Position numbers and translations under genes: made by a program
Assembly: GCA_011523505.1 (NCBI GenBank)
Contig: WTGP01000027.1
Span: forward strand, 102,001-166,000
DNA length: 64,000 nt
Direction of reading: 5' to 3'
From: Gammaproteobacteria bacterium
Lineage (GTDB): Bacteria; Pseudomonadota; Gammaproteobacteria; Steroidobacterales; Foliamicaceae
Shown here: in pieces, positions 24,300-33,213 of the stretch
Layout: each line of letters begins with the position of its first letter
Numbering within the stretch: the stretch's first letter is position 1
Notes under the pieces: model-generated
The model's database searches: none
What the model was told of the DNA's origin: nothing
Seen by the model: the letters and a program-made list of their open reading frames with translations, nothing else

Positions 24300-25406
24300 T
24301 TGAACGGGTTGACCACGACGCTCCGGGCGCTGTTGCCGGGCGCGGCGCTGATCGCGGTGCATGCCTGGGCCCAGCCGAGCCTGGATGATTTCCGGTCCCC
24401 GGATGCTCCCTGCCATGACCGCAGCCGCGGTCCGCAGACAGCGGTGGTCGATACCCACGTGCACTTCCGTCCGTTCGGCGGGCCTGCCGTTTCCTTTGAA
24501 GACATGGTTGCGTTTCTGGATCGATCGGGGGTCCGGTTCGCGAACGTATACGGCATCGGGCAGATGCTGCCGGTGGGTTCGCCGTGCACCTACTACCTCG
24601 ATTGTCCGGGCGTTCCGGTGCTGCCCACGCTCAAGAACGACTTCGCGAACGCGGCGAATTTCGTGTCGGACCGGCCGGAAAACGTGCACCTGACCATGTC
24701 CATGACCTTTCCCGATCTTGCGCGTCCCGAAACGGTGCTCGCCCGCATGGACCTGCTCGACCGGGAGTTTCCCGGCGTGTTCCGCTGGATGGGGGAGGTC
24801 AACCTGGTGAAGCAGGCGTTGTTTCCGAACGCGCACCGGGCGGTCCCGCTTGAGAGGATCGCCGCCTGGGCGCCCTTCATGAAGAGGCTGCGGGAACGCA
24901 ACATTCCGTTTGCGGTCCATTCGGACCTGGGCCACGATGGCCAGCCCATGCAATACCTTCCCTGGATCGAGGAGGTGCTTAGGCTGTATCCGGACAATCC
25001 GATCGTGTGGATGCACCTGGGCCTGTCGCGCGAACTGACACGGATCGACCCGGGTGTGCATCTTGGAGTGCTGCGCCGGCTGCTCGATCACTATCCCGCG
25101 CTGATGGTGGACATTTCCTGGCGGGTCATCCACGACAACGTCTTTTCCCGGCCCGAATTACGGGCCGCCTATCTGCCGTTCATCGAAGAGTATTCCACCC
25201 GCATCCTCCCCGGTTCGGATTTTCTGGCTTCGGCGGACAAGAATTTCGATGTCTATACGGAGGAGCTGCGCGTTACCAGCGACATCCTGGCCGACCTGAG
25301 TGACGAGGCATTCCGCAATATCGCGCTGGGTGAAAACTATTTCCGCCTCCTAGGGCTCGACTACCAGGCGCCGGAAATCTGCCCGGCCGGGCTGCCCGCG
25401 GAATAA
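24300..25406 (+). CDS. Exported amidohydrolase-family protein
   Basis: About 368 residues. The TTG at 24300 is chosen: GGGAGG at 24286-24291 is correctly spaced, and the product then begins with a signal peptide ending AWA before QPSLDDF. The frame is open back to an ATG at 24243, but that adds a charged stretch in front of the signal. DTHVHFRP near residue 50 is the HxH metal motif of the amidohydrolase-2 superfamily; later HSDLGH and WMHLGLSR supply further histidines, and LPGSDFLAS an aspartate. It is probably a periplasmic metal-dependent hydrolase or decarboxylase-like enzyme of unknown substrate. Confidence 0.75.
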   Translation: MNGLTTTLRALLPGAALIAVHAWAQPSLDDFRSPDAPCHDRSRGPQTAVVDTHVHFRPFGGPAVSFEDMVAFLDRSGVRFANVYGIGQMLPVGSPCTYYLDCPGVPVLPTLKNDFANAANFVSDRPENVHLTMSMTFPDLARPETVLARMDLLDREFPGVFRWMGEVNLVKQALFPNAHRAVPLERIAAWAPFMKRLRERNIPFAVHSDLGHDGQPMQYLPWIEEVLRLYPDNPIVWMHLGLSRELTRIDPGVHLGVLRRLLDHYPALMVDISWRVIHDNVFSRPELRAAYLPFIEEYSTRILPGSDFLASADKNFDVYTEELRVTSDILADLSDEAFRNIALGENYFRLLGLDYQAPEICPAGLPAE

Positions 25407-25435
25407 GGACCCGCAAGCAAATCTTGATCTCCGTG

Positions 25436-26542
25436 ATGAACAGCTTGCGATCGCGCGCGTGGTGGCTGGGCCTGGCGCTGGCCGTTGCGGTAGCGCTGCT
25501 GGCCGGCTACTCGGCCGAATGGATCGGCGTTTCGGTGTTCGGTCTGGCCAGGAGCCCGGTAAGCGCGATCATGCTGGCCATCATTCTCGGCATGATCCTC
25601 TCCAATTCGCTGAACCTGGCGCCGCTTGCCTCCGACGGGCTCAAGTTCTGTTCCACGACCGTTCTGCGAATCGGCATCGCACTGCTCGGAATTCGCCTGA
25701 GTTTGCTGAGCGCCGGCCAGTTCACGCTGGTGGCCCTGCCCTTCGTGGTCCTGGCGATAGCCGCCGGCATGACGGTCGTGGGGTTTCTGGGCCGCAAACT
25801 GGAACTGTCGCGGCGTCTGGCGGGACTGATCGCAATCGGAACCAGCATCTGCGGCGCCAGCGCCATCGTGGCCACCGCTCCGTTGATACGGGCCAGGGAA
25901 TCGGAAGTCAGCTACGCGATCGCCTGCATAACGGTGTTCGGGATTGCCGCGATGTTCGTCTACCCGATATTGGCGCACGGCTTTTTCGAGAATCGCCCCG
26001 AACTCGCCGGCCTCTTTCTCGGCACGTCGATTCACGAGACGGCGCAGGTGGCCGGCGCCGGAATGATGTACCAGGCCCAGTACGACGCCCCGGTGGCGCT
26101 CGACATCGCGACGGTGACCAAGCTCGTCCGCAACCTGTGCATGATCGCGATGATCCCCCTGGCGGGCGTGCTTTTCGGCGCCGAACGCGGGACGGGCGGC
26201 GGTCGGACTGCTGGAGACTACCTGAGAATGATTCCGTGGTTCGTGGTGGGATTCGCAATCTTTTCGGCGCTGCGGACCGCGGGCGACGCCGGAGAGCAGG
26301 CGTTCGGCTTTCTTGACCCGAACAGCTGGGCGCAAGTCGTGTCCGTGCTCCGGCGGGCTGCGGAAATCTGCCTGCTGGTGGCTATGGCCGCAGTCGGCCT
26401 GAATTCCAGCTTTGCCGGGATTCGCAGCATCGGCCTGCGGCCCTTCCTGCTCGGACTGTTCGCGGCCGCCGCGGTGGGCGGGGTCAGTTTCCTGATGATC
26501 TCGCTGTTCGCGCCGGCGCTGCTCAGCATGACCGGCAACTGA
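25436..26542 (+). CDS. YeiH/UPF0324 family membrane protein (putative sulfate exporter)
   Basis: A 368-residue protein with about ten hydrophobic segments. Family elements are IILGMILSN, TTVLRIGIALLGIRLS, IGTSICGASAIVATAPLI and LGTSIHETAQVAGAG. The UPF0324 family is annotated as a putative sulfate/sulfite exporter by loose evidence. It starts 29 bp after the amidohydrolase on the same strand; a TTG at 25424 is an alternative start. The function is uncertain. Confidence 0.85.
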   Translation: MNSLRSRAWWLGLALAVAVALLAGYSAEWIGVSVFGLARSPVSAIMLAIILGMILSNSLNLAPLASDGLKFCSTTVLRIGIALLGIRLSLLSAGQFTLVALPFVVLAIAAGMTVVGFLGRKLELSRRLAGLIAIGTSICGASAIVATAPLIRARESEVSYAIACITVFGIAAMFVYPILAHGFFENRPELAGLFLGTSIHETAQVAGAGMMYQAQYDAPVALDIATVTKLVRNLCMIAMIPLAGVLFGAERGTGGGRTAGDYLRMIPWFVVGFAIFSALRTAGDAGEQAFGFLDPNSWAQVVSVLRRAAEICLLVAMAAVGLNSSFAGIRSIGLRPFLLGLFAAAAVGGVSFLMISLFAPALLSMTGN

Positions 26543-26630
26543 TCCGGCAGGCAACGCGATCCGCAGTAACGGCCGGGCGAGCGCCCCCGTGTGCCGGTTG
26601 ATGGAGTGCGCCCCGGCCGGCGCCGGAGAA

Positions 26631-26846
26631 TCAGGCGTTCAGATCAGGAATCTGTTCACTCTCCAGGCGCGTGATCATGTCCTTCAGGCGCAACTTGCGC
26701 TTCTTCATACGTTTCAGCATGAATTGATCGGCGCTCGCGTGTTTTGACATTTCCGCGATGGCGAGATCCAGATCCCTGTGCTCGTCCCTGAGTTGCTTGA
26801 TTCTTTCCCGATTGGCAAAAACCTGTGTTTCGACGTTTGAATTCAT
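26631..26846 (-). CDS. YdcH/DUF465 family small protein
   Basis: A 71-residue charged, helical, probably coiled-coil protein. The pattern LRDEHRDLDLAIAEM then ADQFMLKRMKKRKLRLKDMI matches the YdcH (DUF465) family, widespread in proteobacteria and of unknown function. An ATG at 26846 is chosen; the frame is open to 26942 but the extra 32 residues are cysteine/glycine-rich and unlike the family. It stands alone between genes of the other strand. The 88 bp downstream show no clear terminator. Confidence 0.82.
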   Translation of the reverse strand: MNSNVETQVFANRERIKQLRDEHRDLDLAIAEMSKHASADQFMLKRMKKRKLRLKDMITRLESEQIPDLNA

Positions 26847-26981
26847 CTGGCCTTGAATGCAATGGCGCAGGCACCCCGAAATCCGCTCCCGGTTTCCTGC
26901 CCCGCCTACCCCGCATTGTAGCGCGCCGCCGCCCACTTGCAACGCCGCCGAGGGGTTGCGGGGGGTTAAACTCGCTCGGCT

Positions 26982-28004
26982 ATGGTGGAGGCCGTATTGA
27001 GGTTGGGACGGGGAATGGCGCTTTGCGCGCTGGCGGTTTTGCCTGCGGGCGTAGCCGCCGCGGACACGCTTTCCGACGTGCTGGAGCGGGGCATGCTGCG
27101 ATGCGCCGTCATCGAAGCCAGTCCAGGCTTCAGCTCAATCGACGCCAACGGCCGAAGGTACGGCTTCGACATCGACAACTGCCGAACGGTGGCCGCCGCG
27201 GTCCTGGGCGACGCGGATGCGATCGAATATGTGCCCATCAACCCCAATACCGCGTTCACCACATTGCAATCCGGAGGCGTGGACGTTTTCCCCGGGGGCG
27301 CCACCTGGACATTCCTGCGCGACACTTCACTGGGGCTGGATTACACCGGCACCTACCTGTACGCGGGTCAGGGATTCGTGGTGCGCCGCGCATCCGGCGT
27401 ATCGCACGTGCCGGACCTGGAAGGCGCCACGATCTGCGTGGCCCAGGGCACGACCAACGAGCAGAACCTGGCGGACTATTTCCGCGCCCGCCGCATGAAA
27501 TATTCGATCGTGACGTTCGCCGACGTGGAGCGCGGCCTCAACGCCTACCTGGCGGACCGTTGCGACGCCTTTACGACCGAGGTGTTCTCGCTGGCCGGGC
27601 GGATCGTGGCGCTGAGGAATCCCGGCGAGCACCGGATTCTGGGCGACGTGATCTCCAAGGAGCCGTTTTCAGGCCTGGTGCGCCAAGGCGACCCGCGCTG
27701 GCGCGACATCGTGTTCTGGGCCTTCAACTCGCGCGTGGCGGCCGAAGAATTCGGGCTGACCATGAGCAACGTGGAGGAGATGCGGGCGAGTACCGAGGAT
27801 GCCGAGATACGCCGGTTTCTCGGGGTGGAGGGCGGCTTCGGACGACAGCTGGGCCTGCGCAACGACTGGGCCTACCAGATAGTCGCCCAGGTCGGCAATT
27901 ACGGCGAAGTCTTCGATCGGCATTTCGAGCCCCTGGGTCTTGAGCGCGGGCTCAACGCGCTGTGGCGCGACGGCGGCCTCATGATCGCCATGCCGTATCG
28001 ATAG
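26982..28004 (+). CDS. aapJ: General L-amino acid ABC transporter, periplasmic binding protein (AapJ-like)
   Basis: A 340-residue type 3 solute-binding protein. The signal peptide (ALCALAVLPAGVAAA) precedes DTLSDVLERGMLRCAV, and the body has the AapJ/BztA pattern: GFDIDNCRTVAAAVLGD, ATWTFLRDTSLGLDYTG, ATICVAQGTTNEQNLADYF and late NDWAYQIVAQVGNYGEVFDRH. It captures amino acids in the periplasm. It is first of a run with two permease genes (gap 28 bp, then an 11-bp overlap). Confidence 0.92.
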   Translation: MVEAVLRLGRGMALCALAVLPAGVAAADTLSDVLERGMLRCAVIEASPGFSSIDANGRRYGFDIDNCRTVAAAVLGDADAIEYVPINPNTAFTTLQSGGVDVFPGGATWTFLRDTSLGLDYTGTYLYAGQGFVVRRASGVSHVPDLEGATICVAQGTTNEQNLADYFRARRMKYSIVTFADVERGLNAYLADRCDAFTTEVFSLAGRIVALRNPGEHRILGDVISKEPFSGLVRQGDPRWRDIVFWAFNSRVAAEEFGLTMSNVEEMRASTEDAEIRRFLGVEGGFGRQLGLRNDWAYQIVAQVGNYGEVFDRHFEPLGLERGLNALWRDGGLMIAMPYR

Positions 28005-28032
28005 GCGCGGGTCCGGCGTTCCGGGAGAACTC

Positions 28033-28998
28033 GTGCGCAAGAACTCCGCCTTCTGGCTGCAGTGCCTGCTGGGTCTGGCGCTCGCGGCGCTGGTTTTCCT
28101 GGTGTTCCGCACCACCCAGTCCAACCTGGAACTGCTGGGGGTGCAGTCCGGCTTCGATTTCCTCTGGAAGAAAGCCGGTTTCTCGATCTCGCAGCACCTG
28201 ATTCCCTACACGGAAGACTCGCCGATCTGGGTCGCGCTGGCCGTTGCAATCCTCAATACCCTGTTGCTGGCGGTGTTCTGCATCTTCCTTGCCAGCCTGC
28301 TGGGTCTGTTCGTGGGCATCGGCAGGCTGTCGTCGAACTGGCTGGTTTCCAGACTGTCGCTGGCCTACCTGGAACTGTTCCGCAACATTCCAGTGCTGCT
28401 GCAGATCTTCTTCTGGTATTACGTCGCATTGCGGGCCCTGCCGTCACTGGAGTCCAGCATCTTCATCACCGACTACCTGGTGCTGAACAACCGCGGCCTC
28501 TATTTCCCGTTCATCGACTTCGCCAACGGTTTTTCCATCAATCCGCCTGTGCCGGGACGTTTCGCGTACGAAGGCGGTTTCTACCTGATGCCGGAGTTTC
28601 TTGCGCTGTGGATCGGCCTTTCGCTGTACAACGGCAGCTATATCTCGGAGATCGTCCGGTCGGGCTTTCAGTCCGTCGCGCGCGGTCAATGGGAAGCCGG
28701 GGCCGCGCTGGGGCTTAAGCCGGCTACCGTACTGCGCCGGGTGGCCTTCCCGCAGGCATTGCGGGCCGTCCTGCCGCCGCTGACGACGGTGTACATGAAC
28801 ATGTTCAAGGCGACCTCGCTGGCGGCCGCGATCGCCTATCCGGAAATCGTGTCGGTGTTCGTGGGCACGGTCAACAACCTGGCCGGCCGGCCGGTTGAAG
28901 TGATGGCCGTTTCGCTGGCCTTCTATGCGGGCGTCAGCTTCCTGGTGGCCTGGCTCATGGGCCGCTGGAACAAGCGGGTAACGTTGCGTGGCCAGTGA
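28033..28998 (+). CDS. aapQ: General L-amino acid ABC transporter, permease (AapQ-like)
   Basis: A 321-residue inner-membrane permease. The start is GTG with GGGAGA upstream. The first third carries a long periplasmic loop between TM1 and TM2, as in the AapQ/BztB group. The EAA loop is visible as GQWEAGAALGLKPATVLRRVAFPQALR. It pairs with AapM to form the pore. Its stop overlaps the next gene start by 11 bp. Confidence 0.93.
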   Translation: MRKNSAFWLQCLLGLALAALVFLVFRTTQSNLELLGVQSGFDFLWKKAGFSISQHLIPYTEDSPIWVALAVAILNTLLLAVFCIFLASLLGLFVGIGRLSSNWLVSRLSLAYLELFRNIPVLLQIFFWYYVALRALPSLESSIFITDYLVLNNRGLYFPFIDFANGFSINPPVPGRFAYEGGFYLMPEFLALWIGLSLYNGSYISEIVRSGFQSVARGQWEAGAALGLKPATVLRRVAFPQALRAVLPPLTTVYMNMFKATSLAAAIAYPEIVSVFVGTVNNLAGRPVEVMAVSLAFYAGVSFLVAWLMGRWNKRVTLRGQ

Positions 28999-30091
28999 AC
29001 TGAAGACATCCGTTGCCCGCCCGGGCGCGGGCTTGCCCGGCTGGCTCAGGCGCAACCTGTTCTCGTCGTGGTGGAACGCGGCGGTCAGCCTGGTCCTGCT
29101 GGGTTTGCTGGCGCTGCTCGCGGCCAGGCTTTTTCAGTGGCTGATCATCGACGCGCAATGGGCCGGGAGCGGACCCTCCGCCTGCGCCGACACGACCAGC
29201 CTGTGCTGGCCTTTCGTGCGTGCGCGCTGGCCGCAGTTTATCTACGGCCTGTATCCGTCGGAAGAGGTGTGGAGGGTCAATCTGGGCCTGGCGGCCGGCG
29301 CGCTGCTGGGAGCGGCGCTGGCCGTTCGCCGGATGCCTGGCCGGCGCTGGATTGCAGCGTTCCTGCTGCTTGCCTATCCGCCGTTGGCGTGGTGGCTTTT
29401 TCGCGGCGGAACGTGGGGACTGACTCCGGTCGAGACCTCTCTGTGGGGCGGTTTTTTTCTCACCCTGGTCGTAACGGGGTCGGTGTTCTGGGTTTCGCTG
29501 CTTGCCGGCGTCCTGCTGGCCCTCGGGAGACAGAGCCGTCTGGCGCTGGTACGTCAGGCCTGCACGGTGTGGATCGAGTTCTGGCGCGCGGTGCCGGTGC
29601 TGGTGCTGCTGTTCGTGGTGATCATCATGCTGCCGCTGTTCCTGCCGGCGAACATCGAGATCGACCAGCTAGGCCGGGCGATGATCGCATTCGCAATCCT
29701 CATGTCCACCTACCTGGCCGAAGCAGTGCGCGGCGGTTTGCAGAGCCTTTCCGCCGGCCAGTACGAAGCGGCCCGGGCGCTGGGACTGAATTGGCGTCAG
29801 TCGCGCCTGCACGTGGTGCTGCCTCAGGCTCTGGCGGTGTCCTTGCCTCAGATCACCAGCAACTTCATCGGCCTGTTCAAGGAGACCACCGTGTTGCTGG
29901 TGATCGGCCTGTTCGACCTGCTGGGAGAAGTGCAGCGGGCGGCCAGCGATCCCCAATGGCTGGGAACGGGCACGACCGCGGCCGGCTACATCTTCGTGGC
30001 CGTGTTCTTCTGGACGGCCTGCTTCTGCCTTTCGCGCGCAAGTTCGCGCCTGGAGCGCCGCATGACGCGCTACCGCGCCGCCGCCAGCTAG
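28988..30091 (+). CDS. aapM: General L-amino acid ABC transporter, permease (AapM-like)
   Basis: A 367-residue permease, GTG start overlapping the end of aapQ. Four N-terminal hydrophobic segments precede the binding-protein-dependent transport domain, where the EAA loop reads GQYEAARALGLNWRQSRLHVVLPQAL. In the usual aapJQMP operon the ATPase gene follows directly. Here it does not: the 131 bp after the stop contain the terminator at 30174-30204, and the ATPase lies on the other strand. Confidence 0.92.
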   Translation: MASELKTSVARPGAGLPGWLRRNLFSSWWNAAVSLVLLGLLALLAARLFQWLIIDAQWAGSGPSACADTTSLCWPFVRARWPQFIYGLYPSEEVWRVNLGLAAGALLGAALAVRRMPGRRWIAAFLLLAYPPLAWWLFRGGTWGLTPVETSLWGGFFLTLVVTGSVFWVSLLAGVLLALGRQSRLALVRQACTVWIEFWRAVPVLVLLFVVIIMLPLFLPANIEIDQLGRAMIAFAILMSTYLAEAVRGGLQSLSAGQYEAARALGLNWRQSRLHVVLPQALAVSLPQITSNFIGLFKETTVLLVIGLFDLLGEVQRAASDPQWLGTGTTAAGYIFVAVFFWTACFCLSRASSRLERRMTRYRAAAS

Positions 30092-30173
30092 GGTCCCGTC
30101 GCGGCGCCTTACGCGTCATGCACCAGCGAAACCCATGCCTGCCGCGCGGTTGACGCACGGCGGCCAGAGAAAA

Positions 30174-30204
30174 AATCCCCTTGCGCACCAGGCGCAAGGG
30201 GATT
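30174..30204 (-). terminator. Strong intrinsic terminator, perfect 13-bp stem
   Basis: AATCCCCTTGCGC at 30174-30186 pairs perfectly with GCGCAAGGGGATT at 30192-30204 around a 5-nt loop. On the minus strand the stem is followed by a T-run (TTTTTTCTC), 19 bp after the stop of the small membrane protein gene. It may also stop transcription coming from aapM, but there the T-run is poor. Confidence 0.88.
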
Positions 30205-30222
30205 CGTTGTTTCCGTGGGCGA

Positions 30223-30552
30223 TTAGCCCTTAACGCGATTCCAGGTCCTCATGACCAGCACCGAGGCTACGCCGGAATACAGCGCGATCGAAGCCGCGTC
30301 AATGATTCCGTCCAGAAGGCCTCCTACCGCGGGTATGTTGCCGAGTGCGTCTGAGTATCCGGCCATCCCGACACCGATTGCAACAGCCAGATAGGCGGTC
30401 GCATCTTCCGCATCAACTCCCATGAATCCCCAGACAATGCCGAGAACCGCAAGTACCAGCGGAAGGGTGTTACCGGGGACCGTGCCTTCGGGCAGTAAGC
30501 CCTCGAGTATGGCGGCAAGCGCCATCAGCCCTACGACTACTCTATTACCCAT
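30223..30552 (-). CDS. Small four-helix membrane protein of unknown family
   Basis: A 109-residue very hydrophobic protein. The ATG at 30552 has an excellent GGGAGGATCAAA in front. Hydrophobic stretches lie at about residues 4-18, 29-44, 52-66 and 84-100, with acidic turns between (GVDAEDA, GYSDALG). The end is basic (RTWNRVKG). I do not recognise the family. It has its own strong terminator and lies 172 bp after the ATPase gene, so it is probably transcribed alone. That gap holds CATAAT as a possible -10 (30585-30580 on the minus strand), but no good -35 at the right distance. Confidence 0.7.
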   Translation of the reverse strand: MGNRVVVGLMALAAILEGLLPEGTVPGNTLPLVLAVLGIVWGFMGVDAEDATAYLAVAIGVGMAGYSDALGNIPAVGGLLDGIIDAASIALYSGVASVLVMRTWNRVKG

Positions 30553-30724
30553 TTTGATCCTCCCAAGTTTCAGGTTGAAATTATGAGTTTTCCAGTTCCA
30601 GGAACCTTGCAACTCATCCCCATGGCGGAGAAAGATTCAACGCTCCCCTCTTTTAGCACGGATTGACGCCGGACGCAAACGCACGGTCCCGGTCGCGCCG
30701 GTAAGCGGTGCGGGGCGAAAAAGA

Positions 30725-31474
30725 CTATTGCCGCAATTGACCCAGGAAGGTCTTCAGGCGTTCGGTTTCGGGATTTTCGAAGAACTGTTCGGGACGCGAG
30801 TCTTCCAGGATCTCCCCGCCGTCCATGAACACCACGCGGTCCGCCACCTGGCGGGCGAAGCCCATTTCATGGCTCACGCAAAGCATGGTCATGCCTTGGC
30901 GGGCGAGTTCCACCATCACTTCCAGGACTTCCTGGACCATCTCGGGATCCAGGGCCGAGGTCGGTTCGTCAAACAGCATGATCTCGGGTTGCATGCACAG
31001 CGCCCTGGCGATCGCGACGCGCTGCTGCTGACCGCCGGAGAGCTGGGCGGGATACTTGCCTTCCTGGCCTTCCAGGCCCATGCGCCGAAGCAGCCCGGCG
31101 GCGCGTTCCTCGGCGGCCTCGCGCTTCATTTTGCGGACCTTGACCGGCGCGAGACACAGATTGTCCATAACCGGAAGGTGAGGGAAGAGGTTGAACTGCT
31201 GAAAGACCATGCCGACTTTCAGGCGAACCCGGCTGCGCGCGGCGTCGGAATCCAGCGCGATGCCGGCCACTTCCATGACACCCTCCTGGTATTCCTCGAG
31301 GCCGTTCATGCATCGGATCAGCGTGGACTTGCCGGACCCCGACGGACCGCAAATCACGATTTTCTCGCCCGACCGGACCTCGAGATCAATCGCGTTGAGA
31401 GCCTGGAATTCGCCGTACCACTTGCTGACCTCCCGGGCCCGCACGGCGGCCGCCGTTGCCGGCTGGGTGCTCAT
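30725..31474 (-). CDS. aapP: General L-amino acid ABC transporter, ATP-binding protein (AapP-like)
   Basis: A 249-residue ATPase of the polar amino-acid family. Walker A is GPSGSGKST, the signature [16 protein letters not shown], Walker [13 protein letters not shown] and the switch CVSHEM. It should drive the AapQ/AapM pore. Unusually it is on the opposite strand from aapJQM and convergent with them. Its ATG at 31474 overlaps the SDR stop by 4 bp (ATGA), so its expression depends on the SDR transcript. Confidence 0.92.
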   Translation of the reverse strand: MSTQPATAAAVRAREVSKWYGEFQALNAIDLEVRSGEKIVICGPSGSGKSTLIRCMNGLEEYQEGVMEVAGIALDSDAARSRVRLKVGMVFQQFNLFPHLPVMDNLCLAPVKVRKMKREAAEERAAGLLRRMGLEGQEGKYPAQLSGGQQQRVAIARALCMQPEIMLFDEPTSALDPEMVQEVLEVMVELARQGMTMLCVSHEMGFARQVADRVVFMDGGEILEDSRPEQFFENPETERLKTFLGQLRQ

Positions 31475-32307
31475 TCCGGTTCCTCTCCGCGTATCCACCA
31501 GCCTGCGCTGGCGGCTTGCAGGGCAACCCGCCTGGCCCGTTCGCCCCGGTCGATCTCCAGGCTTGCAAACACCTGTTCGGCCACCGGTCCGATCGGAATG
31601 CGCAACCGGTCGGGCGGGTCATCGACGACGGAAGCAATGATCCCGGCCGCATTTCGGGGAGGTTCAGCGCTGCGCTTCTGCCCCAGCAGCGCCCGGTGCA
31701 GAGGCTCGTAAGCCGCACCCTGGCGGCCGGAAGAAAGTAGCTGCAGGGCGTTTTCGTCGCGGCGGAGCATGTCGGTGTCATAGGGACCGGCGTCCAGCAG
31801 GGTAACCCGAACGCCGAATCGCTGCACCTCCAGCGCCAGCGACTCGGACATGCCTTCCAGCGCAAACTTGCTGGCCGCGTACTGGCCATCCGCGGGCAGT
31901 CCCACCAGGCCGGACAAAGAAGAGACCATCAGGACGTGGCCTGAACCGCGCGCCCGCATGTCCGGCAGGACCGCGCGCGTCAGCCTCCAGGCGCCGAGCA
32001 GATTGACCTCCAGGAGCTCGCGGAATCGCGCCTCGTCGGCGGCCTCCAGCGCGCCGAAAGCGTGCAGCCCGGCGTTGTTGACGAGCACGTCGATGCCACC
32101 GGTCTCCAGCCGGACCCGCTCGACCGCCTCGTCCACGGACGATTGCGAGGTCACGTCCAGCAATACTTCGCCGGCTCCGGAATCGGCGGGCAGGGCGCCG
32201 GACGCGCGAACTCCGGCGAAGACCCTGTAGCCGCGCGCCGCGAGTTCCCTGGCGGTTGCGAGGCCCAGTCCGCGCGAGGCCCCGCTGATCAGAACGCTGC
32301 GAGACAC
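31471..32307 (-). CDS. Short-chain dehydrogenase/reductase
   Basis: A 278-residue classical SDR. The cofactor motif is [12 protein letters not shown] near the N-terminus, NNAGLHAFG follows, and the catalytic Ser and YAASK lie near residues 137-154. A C-terminal part after residue 200 is variable. The substrate is unknown. It precedes aapP with a 4-bp overlap and follows cyoE after 9 bp, so it may belong to a ctaA-cyoE-SDR-aapP transcription unit. Confidence 0.9.
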   Translation of the reverse strand: MSRSVLISGASRGLGLATARELAARGYRVFAGVRASGALPADSGAGEVLLDVTSQSSVDEAVERVRLETGGIDVLVNNAGLHAFGALEAADEARFRELLEVNLLGAWRLTRAVLPDMRARGSGHVLMVSSLSGLVGLPADGQYAASKFALEGMSESLALEVQRFGVRVTLLDAGPYDTDMLRRDENALQLLSSGRQGAAYEPLHRALLGQKRSAEPPRNAAGIIASVVDDPPDRLRIPIGPVAEQVFASLEIDRGERARRVALQAASAGWWIRGEEPE

Positions 32308-32316
32308 GGCACCAGC

Positions 32317-33213
32317 CTATCGCATGATCAGCAACAGGTAGTGGTCGGCAAGAAGCACCGCAAACAGGGCGCAGAGGTAAACCATGGAATACCCGAAGGT
32401 GGGCATGGCCAGGGAATCGTCGCCGTGGCGGTACATCCGGAATGCGTACCACAGGAACCGGCCTCCCAGGATCACGGCCCCGAGAAGGTAGAGCGGGCCG
32501 CTCATCCCCACCAGATACGGCAGCAGCCCGAACACGAACAGCAACACCGTGTACAGAAGGATGTGCAGGCGGGTCAGTTCGACGCCGTGGGTGACGGGCA
32601 GCATGGGCATATCGACCTTGGCGTAATCCTCCCGGCGATGGATGGCCAGCGCCCAGAAATGCGGCGGCGTCCATACGAAAACGATGGCGAACAGCACTGC
32701 CGCCCCGGGGTCGAACTGGCCGGTCACCGCGATCCAGCCCAGCAGCGGCGGGGCCGCGCCGGCGGCGCCCCCGATCACGATGTTCTGGGGCGTGGCCCGT
32801 TTCAGGAACATCGTGTAGATCACGGCGTAGCCCAGCAGCGAGGCAAACGTGAGGATTGCGCACAATACATTGGTGAAGGTCAGCAACAGCCACGTGCCGG
32901 CCGCCGCCAGCAGCGCGGCGAATGCGAGCACATGACGGGTTTCCAGAACGCCGCGCGGCAGAGGACGGTTGCGGGTCCTGGCCATGACCGCGTCGATATG
33001 TTGATCGACCACCTGGTTGATCGCGGCCGCGGCGCCCGATACCAGCGCAATCCCGGCCGAACCGAACACCAGAACCGTCCAGGGCGGAAACGGCTCCGCG
33101 GCCAGCAGCATGCCCACGGTTGCCGTGAAGGTGAGCAGCGCCACGACCTTGGGCTTGGTGATTTCCAGGTAGTCGCGCCACCTTGCGGGCGCCTGCATTA
33201 TTTCTGTATTCAT
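32317..33213 (-). CDS. cyoE: Protoheme IX farnesyltransferase
   Basis: A 298-residue UbiA-family prenyltransferase (CyoE/CtaB). The polyprenyl-diphosphate site is NQVVDQHIDAVMARTRNRPLP; the second acidic motif region is HRREDYAKVDMPMLP. It converts heme B to heme O in the inner membrane. The frame continues upstream to 33414, but an ATG at 33213 overlapping the ctaA stop by 4 bp gives the proper start (MNTEIMQAPARWRDYLE). Confidence 0.95.
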   Translation of the reverse strand: MNTEIMQAPARWRDYLEITKPKVVALLTFTATVGMLLAAEPFPPWTVLVFGSAGIALVSGAAAAINQVVDQHIDAVMARTRNRPLPRGVLETRHVLAFAALLAAAGTWLLLTFTNVLCAILTFASLLGYAVIYTMFLKRATPQNIVIGGAAGAAPPLLGWIAVTGQFDPGAAVLFAIVFVWTPPHFWALAIHRREDYAKVDMPMLPVTHGVELTRLHILLYTVLLFVFGLLPYLVGMSGPLYLLGAVILGGRFLWYAFRMYRHGDDSLAMPTFGYSMVYLCALFAVLLADHYLLLIMR

